From Halorubrum depositum (GTDB taxonomy: Archaea; Halobacteriota; Halobacteria; Halobacteriales; Haloferacaceae), in the NCBI RefSeq assembly GCF_007671725.1, contig NZ_VCNM01000001.1:930001-994000 (forward strand): a stretch of 64,000 nt of DNA, given 5' to 3'. The notes under the pieces are model-generated. The model was given only the letters and a program-made list of their open reading frames with translations. It was not told the origin of the DNA and did not search any database. Below, in pieces: positions 55,471 through 64,000 of this stretch; within the stretch, counting starts at the first letter, position 1; every line of letters begins with the position of its first letter. A program made the position numbers and the translations under genes.

Positions 55471-56472
55471 TTACCCCCCGTACCCCTCGGCGTCGACCGG
55501 GCCGCTGAACACGCCGTAGAGGTACTTGAAATACCACAGCACCAGCAGCAGGACGGGGAACCCGAGGACGGTCACGAGATTCAGCGCCAGCGGCGAAACG
55601 ACTGCCGCCCTGACGGTCAGCCCGGTCGGCGGGTAGATCGTCGGGTACAGCAAGAGCGCGAGCAGCACGCTCAACAGCGCGGGGAGCGCCAGCGCGCTCG
55701 CCAGCCAGGCGCGGTACCGGCCGCGTCTGGCCAGAACGATCCCTCCCAGCCCCGCGGCGATCGAGAGAGCGACGACCGCCGCCGCGGGCAGCGAGAGGAC
55801 CGTCTCGGCGGCACCGGCCGCGTCGGTCGCGACGGCGGACGCCAGCAGCGCGACCGTCCCGACGAGGTACGCCAGCGTCGCGGCGACGCCGTACCGGCGC
55901 AGGTCCGACGCCAGGTCCGGTTCGCTTTTCGCCGCGAGGAACGCCGCTCCCGTGGCGACCGAGACCGCGGTCAGGCAGACGCCGGTGAGGAGCGCCGGAA
56001 GCGACAGCGTCGCCGCGTCGAACGCCCAGCGACCCGCGAGCACCCCGAACAGCAGCGGTGCGAGTGCGCTGCCGCCGACGAAGGAGTAGTCGCAGTACCG
56101 CTTCCACCGCTCGTCGTCGCGCTGTTCGCGGAGCTCCGGACCGACCCCGCGGAACAGCAGCGCGAACACGAACCCAAACACGAGCAGGTAGTGATCCGCA
56201 AACAGGCTGGAGTACACCCGGGGGAACGCCGCCAGCAGCATCGTCCCGAAGGCGATCAGCCACACCTCGTTGGCGTCCCAGACCGGACCGAACGCCGACA
56301 GGAACGTCTCTCGCTCGTGTTCGGTCGTCCGGGTCGCGTACAGCATCCCGATCCCGAAGTCGAACCCGTCGAGGACGACGTACGTCCCCAGCGCGAACAC
56401 GACGGCGCCGAACCAGATCTCCGGCAGCGAGGAGACGAGATAGGCGTCGACGGGCAGCAACGACTCAGTCAT
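55471..56472 (-). CDS. cydB: Cytochrome bd-type quinol oxidase subunit II
   Basis: A 333-residue membrane protein with about eight or nine helices. EIWFGAVVFALGTYVVLDGFDFGIGMLYA is the family N-terminus, followed by WDANEVWLIAFGTMLLAAFPRVYSSLF, the characteristic subunit II signature, and DGFDFG. It works with CydA to oxidise quinol with oxygen at high affinity. Its ATG lies 8 bases inside the end of cydA, so the two are one unit. Confidence 0.92.
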   Translation of the reverse strand: MTESLLPVDAYLVSSLPEIWFGAVVFALGTYVVLDGFDFGIGMLYATRTTEHERETFLSAFGPVWDANEVWLIAFGTMLLAAFPRVYSSLFADHYLLVFGFVFALLFRGVGPELREQRDDERWKRYCDYSFVGGSALAPLLFGVLAGRWAFDAATLSLPALLTGVCLTAVSVATGAAFLAAKSEPDLASDLRRYGVAATLAYLVGTVALLASAVATDAAGAAETVLSLPAAAVVALSIAAGLGGIVLARRGRYRAWLASALALPALLSVLLALLLYPTIYPPTGLTVRAAVVSPLALNLVTVLGFPVLLLVLWYFKYLYGVFSGPVDAEGYGG

Positions 56473-57913
56473 CGCCGCTCACCTCGGGGAGCGGGCCGCG
56501 CCAACTGTCGTCGACCGACTCGTCTGCGCCGAGCGTCCGGAGTTCGTCTCGGACCAACCATTTCAGGACGTACAGCGCCGTTACCACCAGCCCGACGTAG
56601 ACCCCGACGAACCCGATCAGCGATAGGGTCGCCTCCGCCCCGGTCAGCGTCGGGGAGACCGCCTCACTGGTTCTGAGCTCCCCCTGAATGACCCACGGCT
56701 GGCGACCGATCTCGGTGACGTACCACCCCGTGAGCAGGGCGGCGTATCCGAGCGGCGACGCCGCGACCATCGTTTTCAGATAGCGGTCGCTGTCGGAGAG
56801 CCGCCCGTCGTAGGTGAGATAGCCGCCCCACAGCGCCAGCGCGATGAACAGGAAGCCGAGCCCGACCATCACGCGGAACGACCAGAACACGAGGGCGACG
56901 GGCGGGTTCTCCTCGTACTCGTTCAACCCGATCACCTCGGCGTCGAAGTCGCCCCCGCTGGCGAGGAACGACCCGACTCGTGGCAGGCTCACCGTAACGA
57001 GGTTCTCGGCGCGGGGATCGTTGAGCGCGTCGACGTCTCTCGGGAACGCGAGCAGATGTAAGTCGGCTTCGTCCGTCTCGTAGTGGGCTTCCATGGCCGC
57101 GAACTTCTGCGGCTGGGTGTCTTGGACGTGGCGGGCGTAGGCGTCGCCGTGGACGGCCTGCATCGGCGCGGTGACGAGGAGGATCACCACGGCGAGCTTC
57201 AACGCGGTGTTCCACGCCTCCGTCTCGCGGGACTTCCAGACGATGTACGCCGAGACGCCCGCGACCAACAGCGCGACCGCGATCACCGACGCGTTGATCA
57301 TGTGGACGTACATCCAGGGCATTCGCGGGCTGAGGAACGCGGCGCTCGGGTCGGTGAGCCGGGCGACCTCCATCCCGTCGCGGGCGACCATCTCGTATCC
57401 CCTCGGCGTCTGCATCCACGCGTTGACGATCAGGATCCAGAACCCCGACAGCCACGCGCCGACGCCGACGAGCACCGACGAGAGGACGTAGGTTCGATCC
57501 CGGACGCGCTCTCGTCCGTACAGCAGCACGCCGAGGAAGACGGCCTCGAGGAAGAAGGCCATCTTCGCCTCGAAGGCCAGCGGACCGCCGATGAGCTCGC
57601 CGGCCACCGCCGAGAACTGCGGGAAGTTCGTCCCGAACTGAAAGCTCATCGGGATCCCGGTGACCGTCCCCATGACGAAGCCGACGGCGAACACCGTCAC
57701 CCAGAACGAGCGCAGTCGCGCGAACCGCTCGTCGTCCGTTCGCACGTCCTTCCAGGTGAAGTAGATGATAAACGGCGCGAGACCGATCGAGAGAGACGCG
57801 AAGAGGATGTGAACGGAGATCGTCCAACCGAACTGTGCACGGCTCGCGAGCTCCGGGGAGAGGAGCGCGACCCACCCCGGATCGACGCCGCTGAATAGCG
57901 TGCTCGGCGACAT
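56465..57913 (-). CDS. cydA: Cytochrome bd-type quinol oxidase subunit I
   Basis: A 482-residue haem-bearing subunit. LASRAQFGWTISVHILFASLSIGLAP carries the first haem-ligand histidine (His35); FGTNFPQFSAVAGELIGGPLAFEAKMAFFLEAVFLG and GAWLSGFWILIVNAWMQTP are the conserved helices with the proton-channel glutamates; RMPWMYVHMINASVIAV holds the next haem histidine; ALVFWSFRVMVGLGF has the methionine. The quinol loop is of the short type. The ATG at 57913 is where the family begins (upstream ATG at 57937 rejected). Confidence 0.93.
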   Translation of the reverse strand: MSPSTLFSGVDPGWVALLSPELASRAQFGWTISVHILFASLSIGLAPFIIYFTWKDVRTDDERFARLRSFWVTVFAVGFVMGTVTGIPMSFQFGTNFPQFSAVAGELIGGPLAFEAKMAFFLEAVFLGVLLYGRERVRDRTYVLSSVLVGVGAWLSGFWILIVNAWMQTPRGYEMVARDGMEVARLTDPSAAFLSPRMPWMYVHMINASVIAVALLVAGVSAYIVWKSRETEAWNTALKLAVVILLVTAPMQAVHGDAYARHVQDTQPQKFAAMEAHYETDEADLHLLAFPRDVDALNDPRAENLVTVSLPRVGSFLASGGDFDAEVIGLNEYEENPPVALVFWSFRVMVGLGFLFIALALWGGYLTYDGRLSDSDRYLKTMVAASPLGYAALLTGWYVTEIGRQPWVIQGELRTSEAVSPTLTGAEATLSLIGFVGVYVGLVVTALYVLKWLVRDELRTLGADESVDDSWRGPLPEVSGDD

Positions 57914-58795
57914 TGCGCCTCTTTTGGCTCGGAGCACTAAAGAAGATTAACCCGACTCCCCGTTTCGAGGACCGCACTGCAACAACTTATCAGTGTCAAG
58001 CCGTAGCTCTGAATGGACACCGTCCGGGTTACGGTCGACCGACGAGGCGACGGGATTTCCGCGTATCCGGCCTCGAATCGACAGCCTCGCCGGCGGCTGC
58101 GACTGAGTCACGAGAGCTCCCGCGGAGCGAGAGGGTCGTGCGGGACCTCGCGGAGCGAGAGGAGACCGTGCGCACGGGCTACCGAGGCCCGGTATCCGTC
58201 CGCGCGCGACAAGTATCACTTTCTTATACAGTCACTTCTCAGTACGAATCCGGTGTTGAACGCGGTCGTCCGACGGCTCGTAGTCGGGCCCGAAGAGGCG
58301 ACCTACAGCCCGCAGACGGAAGCGATCCGCATCACGTCGTACCCGAGAAAACCGCGAGTCGGAACGTCGATCGGCGCGATCGTCCGGACGCGCCCGTCGA
58401 TCTGTGATCGATGAACCGTCTCCAACTGGCCTCTTGACGTCGATATCGCTGTCTCCCACGGAACCGGTTCACCGAGCTCCGCGCGAAACGGGGGCCGGAC
58501 GTCGCGACCTCCCTCGCGATGGGGAGCCACGGGCCCACGCCGCCGTCACGGGCTCCGATCCCGACGCGAAACGGGCGGAAGTCGGAACGGCGATGAACGT
58601 GTTATCAAACGGTAAAAACGAGAAACGTACCGCTTCGCGAGTACGTTCGAAACGGAGATTCGATCTCCTCGATCGGTGAGACGGACGAGCGATCGCCTCC
58701 CGCGACGCACGATCGATCGGGATATTCACTCGGAACCGAGGCAAACATTCGTTCGGACATCGCTTTTAACCCGCCGCGACGGGTGTGACTGTGTC
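57914..58795. other. Gene-free stretch between cydA and ppc
   Basis: About 880 bases with no supported gene. It contains the cydA promoter (CTTCTTTAG on the minus strand, ~57938-57946), a duplicated CGCGGAGCGAGAGG element (~58116 and ~58148), and the ppc TATA box TCGCTTTTAAC (~58760-58770), 26-36 bases before the ATG. Overlapping short frames on both strands are Arg/Ser-rich and not credible. Confidence 0.5.
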
Positions 58796-61498
58796 ATGGA
58801 GTTGCACAATCGAGACGTGCGGACGGACGTCAGGGAGCTCGGCGCGCTCGTGGGCGACGTCCTCGCCGCGCAGGCCTCCACGGAGGCGTACGAGACGGTG
58901 GAAGACCTACGGAACGCGGCGATCCGGTACCGCCGCGGCGACGCGGAGAGCCGCGACCGGCTCCAGGAGACCGTCGGCGACCTCTCGTCGAACCGCGAGG
59001 AGATCGTCGCCCGCGCGTTCACCACCTACTTCGAGCTGATCAACCTCGCCGAGGAGCGCGAGCGCGTCCGCGCCATCCGGAACGCGGACGACGAGGGCGC
59101 CCTCCACGACTCCTTCGAGGCGACGATCGCGGAGTTCGCCGAGCAGGGCGTCGGGCCGGACGAGCTGCGCGAGCTGTTGGAGGACGTGCTCATCGAGCCG
59201 ACGTTCACCGCCCACCCGACCGAGGCCCGCCGGGCGACGGTGAAGGCGAAGCTGCGGTCGATCGCCAACCACCTGGAGGAGCTCGACGAGCGCAACCTAA
59301 CCGAGCGCGAGCGCAACGCGATCTGGCGCGACGTCACCGCCGAGGTGACGAGCCTCTGGGGCACCCGACAGGTGCGCCAGCGCCGCCCGGAGCCGGAAGA
59401 CGAGGCGCGAAACGTCGGCTGGTACTTAGAGAACACCCTCTTCGACGTCGTCGGCGACGCCTACGAGGAGTTCGAGGAGACCATCTCCGGCGAGTACGAC
59501 GACGTCGACTGCCCGAAGCTGTTCGAGTTCCGCTCGTGGGCCGGGTCGGACCGCGACGGCAACCCGTTCGTCACGCCCGAGGTCACCGACGAGACGCTCG
59601 AGCGCCAGCGGGCGGTCGCCATCGAGAAGTACCGCGACCGGTGTAAGCGGCTCTCGGCCGTGTTGAGCCAGGACGGCGAGCGGTACGCGATCGACGACCG
59701 ACTCACGGAGTCGCTCGCGGCCGACGCCGAGCGCTTCCCGACCGTCGTCGAGGAGGCGCGGGAGCGCTACCCCGACGAGCCGTACCGTCAGAAGCTCCGG
59801 CTGATGCGCGAGCGGCTCGACCGCGTGGACGACGTGCGCCCCGGCGAGTACCCCGACGGCGACGCGTTCCTCGCCGACCTCGACGTGATCGCCGAGTCGC
59901 TCCGGGCCGACGGCCAGGACGCCGTCCGCGAGTCGTTCGTCGAACCGCTCCGCCGACAGGTGGACACGTTCGGGTTCACGCTCGCGTCGCTCGACCTCCG
60001 CGACCACCGCGAGAACCACACCGAGGCCGTCGCCGAGGCGGTCGCGAGCGAGGGCGTCGACTACCGCGAGATGGACGAGGAGTCGCGCGAGGAGTTCCTC
60101 ACCCGGGCCATCCTCCAGGACGACCCCGTCGTCGACGCCGACGACCCGGGCGACGTCTCCGACACGACCGAGCGCGTGCTGGAGCGGTTCAGCGAGCTCG
60201 CCGAGTGGCAGGAGGAGTACGGCCAGCAGGCGATCGACACCTACTGCATCTCGATGACCGAGGAGCCGAGCCACGTGCTCGAGGTGCTCTTTTTGGCCGA
60301 CCAGGTCGGCGCGGTATCGCTGCCGGACCACTGCGGGCTCGACGTCGTCCCGCTGCTGGAGACCGAGTCCGCGCTCAACGGCGCCGAGCGCATCCTCGGG
60401 ACGCTGTTCGACAACGAGGCGTACGCGACCGCGCTGGCGGTGCGCGGCGACGTGCAGGAAGTAATGTTAGGCTACTCCGACTCCAACAAGGAGAACGGCT
60501 TCCTCGCCGCGAACTGGGACCTCTACGAGAACCAGCGCCGGATCGCGCGGTTCTGCCGCGAGGAGGACGTCACTCTCCGGCTGTTCCACGGCCGCGGCGG
60601 CTCCATCTCGCGCGGCGGCGGCCCGATGAACGAGGCGCTGCTCGCGCTGCCGAACGAGACCGTCACCGGACAGGTGAAGTTCACCGAGCAGGGCGAGGCG
60701 ATCGCCGAGAAGTACGCCAACCCCCGGATAGCCGAGCGCGAGCTGGAGCAGATGCTCGACGCGCAGATCCGCGCCCGCCACGAGACCCACGAGGAGCCCA
60801 CCGAGCGCGTCCCCGACGCGTGGGTCGACGCGATGGAGACGATGGCGCCCGCCGCCCGCGAGACGTACCGCGACCTCCTGAACACCGATGGGTTCGTCGA
60901 CTACTTCGGGCAGGCGACGCCCATCTCCGTTGTCGAGGACCTCAACCTCGGCTCGCGGCCCGCCTCCCGCTCCGGCGAGCGCACCGTCGAGGACCTGCGC
61001 GCCATCCCGTGGGTGTTCTCGTGGACTCAGACGCGGCTCATCCTCCCCGGCTGGTACTCGCTCGCCTCCGGCATCGACGCTTACCTCGACGAGGTCGGCG
61101 AGGACGAGGGGCTCGAAACGCTCCGCGAGATGTACGAGGAGTGGCCGTTCTTCCGCACCACCCTCGACAACGCCGGGCTCGCGCTCGCCCGGACGGAGCC
61201 GGAGATCGCCGCCGAGTACGCCGACCTCGCCGACGACGAGCTCCGCGACCGCTTCTTCCCCGAGCTGATCGGGGAGTACGAGCGCGGCCGCGAACTCGTC
61301 CTCTCGATTAGCGGCCGCGACGGGCTCCTCCGACGCGAGTGGCTCGAAGAGAGCCTCGACCGACGGAATCCCTACGTCGACCCGCTGAACCTGCTGCAGG
61401 CGAACCTGCTCGGACGCACCCACCGCACCGAGGAGGAGGAGCGCACGCTCCGGCTCACGGTCAACGGCATCGCCGCCGGGATGAAGAACACCGGATAG
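58796..61498 (+). CDS. ppc: Phosphoenolpyruvate carboxylase
   Basis: A 900-residue bacterial-type PEP carboxylase that makes oxaloacetate from PEP and bicarbonate, replenishing the citric acid cycle. The catalytic histidine is in FTAHPTEARR (His140), with SWAGSDRDGNPFVTPEVT, GYSDSNKENGFLAANW, the second histidine-arginine motif FHGRGGSISRGGGP, the allosteric/PEP segment VKFTEQGEAI and RAIPWVFSWTQTRLILPGWY. The C-terminus ends in the canonical AAGMKNTG. The start follows a TTTTAAC box; the longer frame to 58676 passes through that promoter and is rejected. Confidence 0.96.
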   Translation: MELHNRDVRTDVRELGALVGDVLAAQASTEAYETVEDLRNAAIRYRRGDAESRDRLQETVGDLSSNREEIVARAFTTYFELINLAEERERVRAIRNADDEGALHDSFEATIAEFAEQGVGPDELRELLEDVLIEPTFTAHPTEARRATVKAKLRSIANHLEELDERNLTERERNAIWRDVTAEVTSLWGTRQVRQRRPEPEDEARNVGWYLENTLFDVVGDAYEEFEETISGEYDDVDCPKLFEFRSWAGSDRDGNPFVTPEVTDETLERQRAVAIEKYRDRCKRLSAVLSQDGERYAIDDRLTESLAADAERFPTVVEEARERYPDEPYRQKLRLMRERLDRVDDVRPGEYPDGDAFLADLDVIAESLRADGQDAVRESFVEPLRRQVDTFGFTLASLDLRDHRENHTEAVAEAVASEGVDYREMDEESREEFLTRAILQDDPVVDADDPGDVSDTTERVLERFSELAEWQEEYGQQAIDTYCISMTEEPSHVLEVLFLADQVGAVSLPDHCGLDVVPLLETESALNGAERILGTLFDNEAYATALAVRGDVQEVMLGYSDSNKENGFLAANWDLYENQRRIARFCREEDVTLRLFHGRGGSISRGGGPMNEALLALPNETVTGQVKFTEQGEAIAEKYANPRIAERELEQMLDAQIRARHETHEEPTERVPDAWVDAMETMAPAARETYRDLLNTDGFVDYFGQATPISVVEDLNLGSRPASRSGERTVEDLRAIPWVFSWTQTRLILPGWYSLASGIDAYLDEVGEDEGLETLREMYEEWPFFRTTLDNAGLALARTEPEIAAEYADLADDELRDRFFPELIGEYERGRELVLSISGRDGLLRREWLEESLDRRNPYVDPLNLLQANLLGRTHRTEEEERTLRLTVNGIAAGMKNTG

Positions 61499-61523
61499 CG
61501 CGTCGCCGACGCGTCCGACTAGC

Positions 61524-61540
61524 TTTCCACCCTTTTTGTC
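61524..61540 (+). terminator. Oligo-T terminator after ppc
   Basis: Twenty-odd bases after the ppc stop, the sequence CTTTCCACCCTTTTTGT carries a run of five T preceded by pyrimidines. This is a typical archaeal termination signal. No other feature is visible up to 61783. Confidence 0.45.
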
Positions 61541-61783
61541 AGTTCAGTCCGATAGCCGCCGCTTCGGCGAACAGGTCGCGACGACTCCGAGAAGATAATC
61601 TCGCCGATGGGTAGACATTTCGTATAGCGTTATTCAATATACACCTCGAATGCGCGGAGAACAGCATCGAGCGTCGACACGCGGTTGCGGGCGCTCTACG
61701 GCCGGAAATAGAGGCCTGAACGGCGAGTGTACGCGAGAGCCGCCGCTCGCCGGACGGGCGGAACGAGAAAAGCGAACGGCGAT

Positions 61784-62239
61784 CTACGCGTAGCGTTCGA
61801 GTTCCGGGTGGTCGAGGTCCTCGAAGACGTCGGCGGCGACCTCGGAGAGGAACGCCTCGCCCTCGTCGGAGACGCGGCGGCCCTCGCCGGCGGCGGTCGT
61901 GACGAGCCCTTCCTCTTCGAGGGCCTGGAGCGACGAGCGGATCAGCTTGCGGGAGCCGGCGGAGTGGCGGCCCGGTCGGACGATGTACCGGTTCGAGCCG
62001 CGCTTCTTCGAACCGTACTCGGTGGCGAGCCGCTCGATGCCGATCGGCTCGTTCTGGGCGACCTTCCGGAGGAGGCTCGCGGATCGCACGTACCAGAAGT
62101 CCTCCTGTTCCGGCGGGAGCTCCTTGCCGGAGCCGCTCTTGGCGAACTCGACCCAGTCGGGCTCGTCGATCCGGTCCTCGAGTCGCGCGGCGACCTCCTC
62201 GATGAGGGCGTCCGCCGGCACGTCGTAGATGGTTACCAT
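61784..62239 (-). CDS. rps19e: 30S ribosomal protein S19e
   Basis: A 151-residue archaeal/eukaryotic-type ribosomal protein S19e. Diagnostic segments are YDVPADALIEEVAARL, DFWYVRSASLLRKVA, IGIERLATEYGSKKRGSNRY and SLQALEEEGLVTTA with a winged-helix fold; it is needed for late small-subunit maturation. The ATG at 62239 lies ~20 bases after a GTTTAAAC box on the minus strand (62257-62264), so the upstream ATG at 62275 is unlikely. Confidence 0.95.
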   Translation of the reverse strand: MVTIYDVPADALIEEVAARLEDRIDEPDWVEFAKSGSGKELPPEQEDFWYVRSASLLRKVAQNEPIGIERLATEYGSKKRGSNRYIVRPGRHSAGSRKLIRSSLQALEEEGLVTTAAGEGRRVSDEGEAFLSEVAADVFEDLDHPELERYA

Positions 62240-62373
62240 TGAGGTGAATTTCAGCCTAACGTCGTTTAAACCCATCGTATTCGAGAGGCGTCGTGTGACC
62301 CGTTTTCACGGGTAGCGGAGCCACAGAGAGGGGATCGAGAAGCCTGATCTCGCCGCCGACCGCGGACGAACGG

Positions 62374-63717
62374 CTACTCGACGTACTCGTACTTGCGCTC
62401 GTTCATCCGGCCCCAGCCGGTGAAGACGAACTCCCCGTCCGGCTGCGTGAACTCCTCGATCTCGCGTTCGACGTCCATGTCGTACTCGTGGACGTCGTGG
62501 ACGTCCTCGTACTCGTCCCACGAGAGGTCGTAGCGGGCCGCGAGCTGGTCGTCGATGTCGAGCCCCTCGATCTCCTCGCGCCATCCCTCGCGGATCGTCT
62601 CCGCGTGGATCTCCGCCTGCGCGCCGGAGCCGTACGACGCGACGAGCAGCGTCTCGTCGACGAACGACGTATCGCGCGTCAGGGCGTCGCGCAGCGCGCT
62701 GACGCGGGCGATGTGGACCGAGCTCGTGTACCAGTTGCCGACCTCCCGGGAGAGCCCCAGCGTCGGCTCCACGGCGGTGTCGTACCACGTCTGGTACTGC
62801 TCCGTCGTCTTCAGCTCGTCCATGTAGTCGCTGATCGCCTCCTCGTACGCCTCGCGGTCCGCGAAGTCGCCCTCGCGGGGCTGGCGGCCGATCTCTTCGG
62901 CGAGCTCGTCCTCGTACTCCGTGTCGCGGATGACGTGCCGGTACGCGAGCAGGGCCGCCTTCCGGACCATCCCCGGGAACGGCGTGTGGAACGGGGCGTA
63001 CGCGAAGTCGTCGAGCTCGATGTCGTCGGTGACTGACTCGTAGTCTTCCAGCGCCTCCCGCATCCGGGCGAGGTACACCTGCACGGAGCGTTTCCCGTCG
63101 ACGCTCGGGAACTGCTGGTTCGGCTTCAGGAAGTCCGTCTCGTCCTTCGATCCGTACCCCTGATCGGTCGAGAGCGCGACGATGGAGGGGTCCTCGTCGA
63201 TCAGCATCGCGACGGCGCCGGCGCCCTGCGTCGCCTCGCCGGGGTCGCCGCGGGCGTACAGCGCGGTGTCAGTCGTGATGACGAGCGCGGGCCGGTCACG
63301 GTTCCGGCCGGCGCGGATCCAGTTGTACGCGTCGTCTATCGCCTGCGTCCCCGCCAGACAGGCGAACTTGCGCTCGCCCTTGTTGGCGTGGGTGAAGTCG
63401 CCGTCGTACACCTGCTCCAGACAACCCGCGATGTACGTCGACACCGGCTTCGAGTGGTCGAACGCCGACTCGGTGGCGACGTCGATCCGGCCGATGTCCG
63501 CGGGTTCGAGCCCCTTGCGGTCCATCAAGCCCTTCGCGGCGTTCGCGCCCATCGTGACGATGTCCTCGTAGACGTCCGGGAACGAGGAGTTGTTGAGCCC
63601 GAGCCCCTTCGTGTACTTCTCCGGGTCGTCGCCCTTCTCCGGCGCGAACGTGCCCGGCAAGTCGAGCTTGAGCTTTCCGGTCCAGATCTCGACGGCGTCG
63701 ATGCCGACTTCGGTCAT
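62374..63717 (-). CDS. mvaS: Hydroxymethylglutaryl-CoA synthase
   Basis: A 447-residue HMG-CoA synthase that condenses acetyl-CoA with acetoacetyl-CoA in the mevalonate route to archaeal lipids and retinal. The catalytic triad is recognisable: Glu83 in ATESAFDHSK, the nucleophile Cys120 in KFACLAGTQAI and His244 in APFHTPFPGM. It has TQGAGAVAMLIDEDP and SYGSGAQAEIH as well. Length is normal for the haloarchaeal group, including an insertion near residue 285. The start at 63717 begins directly with the family N-terminus MTEVGIDAVEIW. Confidence 0.95.
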   Translation of the reverse strand: MTEVGIDAVEIWTGKLKLDLPGTFAPEKGDDPEKYTKGLGLNNSSFPDVYEDIVTMGANAAKGLMDRKGLEPADIGRIDVATESAFDHSKPVSTYIAGCLEQVYDGDFTHANKGERKFACLAGTQAIDDAYNWIRAGRNRDRPALVITTDTALYARGDPGEATQGAGAVAMLIDEDPSIVALSTDQGYGSKDETDFLKPNQQFPSVDGKRSVQVYLARMREALEDYESVTDDIELDDFAYAPFHTPFPGMVRKAALLAYRHVIRDTEYEDELAEEIGRQPREGDFADREAYEEAISDYMDELKTTEQYQTWYDTAVEPTLGLSREVGNWYTSSVHIARVSALRDALTRDTSFVDETLLVASYGSGAQAEIHAETIREGWREEIEGLDIDDQLAARYDLSWDEYEDVHDVHEYDMDVEREIEEFTQPDGEFVFTGWGRMNERKYEYVE

Positions 63718-63799
63718 ACACGGTCGTTCATTGGGCCGGCATTTGGCTTTGTCGATGGGTGTTTACGTCGATTGTGGAAATAACTGTGTAGAGAATATG

Positions 63800-64000
63800 T
63801 TAATTTGGAACCGAAATGGTAAGCGATTTTTGACTCCCATCACCGAGATAGAAAGTCAAATTGATTTTTTCACCAGTCATATCTACGCGGCTGGTAGACC
63901 CACCAGGCCCACCCTGGAAGAATGTCAATGTGATTGTGGCACTACGTCCAGTATTAATGCTAACAGTCGACGATAAGTCAACCTGCGGTCCAAATGAATA
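63800..64000 (-). CDS. C-terminal end of an AT-rich secreted or pilin-like protein
   Basis: A minus-strand frame enters from the right edge and runs 66 residues to a TAA at 63800-63802; no start codon is in the window. The sequence (SSTVSINTGRSATITLTFFQ, GEKINLTFYLGDGSQKSLTISVPN) is Ser/Thr/Gly-rich with alternating hydrophobics, typical of the C-terminal beta strands of haloarchaeal type IV pilin-like or other surface proteins. Base composition is far lower in GC than the rest of the window, like the gene at 36333. It is close upstream of the HMG-CoA synthase on the same strand, separated by ~80 bases. Confidence 0.5.
   Translation of the reverse strand, partial: YSFGPQVDLSSTVSINTGRSATITLTFFQGGPGGSTSRVDMTGEKINLTFYLGDGSQKSLTISVPN

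Overview
The window is chromosomal DNA of an extremely halophilic archaeon (class Halobacteria; the gene content and very high GC would fit Halorubrum or a close relative, which is an inference). Evidence: acidic proteins, third-codon GC bias, leaderless genes with TATA-like boxes about 25-33 bases before the start, twin-arginine/lipobox signal peptides, archaeal S19e, PriS and GINS, CheF, HalX and PGF-CTERM domains. I see no rRNA, tRNA or CRISPR array.

Layout. 1-1549: end of an asparaginase and a lipoprotein. 1586-5169 (-): HAD phosphatase, class II aldolase, ribose-1,5-bisphosphate isomerase and PfkB kinase, together four of the six enzymes of the haloarchaeal non-carboxylating pentose bisphosphate route for nucleoside ribose. 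5373-11594 (-): a tight taxis operon cheB-cheA-cheR-HEAT-cheF, divergent from cheW (11697) and followed by two RecA/RAD55-type ATPases with a small protein between them (12285-14018). A near-palindromic CCCCTGA-type site recurs before these taxis promoters. 14101-20278: a second lipoprotein related to the first, glmM, small genes, sufU, a pseudo-receiver and sufS. 20770-23535: hemC-cobA-hemD. 23698-29744: DUF4382 lipoprotein, amidohydrolase, SHOCT protein, rdgB, class III aminotransferase, PadR regulator. 30311-34425: a tiny protein, then priS-gins51 and a beta-CASP nuclease. 34432-36968: secreted DUF1102-like proteins with a membrane HTH regulator, including one strikingly AT-rich gene. 37010-42096: IMPase, zinc-ribbon protein, PGF-CTERM surface protein, Rieske protein. 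42097-43249 is largely gene-free and locally AT-rich. 43250-51588: orphan phnM, DUF1328, zincin, membrane-anchored HTH sensor, GYD protein, second HTH/TM regulator, repeat-only lipoprotein. 51795-53828: two-component operon. 54211-57913: secreted M14-like amidohydrolase, membrane protein, cydAB. 58796-63717: ppc, rps19e, HMG-CoA synthase. 63800-64000: AT-rich C-terminal fragment of a secreted or pilin-like protein on the minus strand.

Most notable non-gene signals: (i) a dispersed repeat of about 290-350 bp in three copies (20405-20690, 30530-30885, and 38218-38505 reversed) with two stem-loops whose arms differ between copies but keep pairing, flanked by a TATA-like end and tandem 21-mer boxes; (ii) an ~80 bp promoter plus signal-peptide start of the DUF4382 lipoprotein gene (25180-25260) that is duplicated in front of the pseudo-receiver gene (18742-18821), with three boxes at exact 10 bp spacing; (iii) shared taxis promoter elements; (iv) isolated palindromes at 11644, 16356, 30165, 36077 and 36285.
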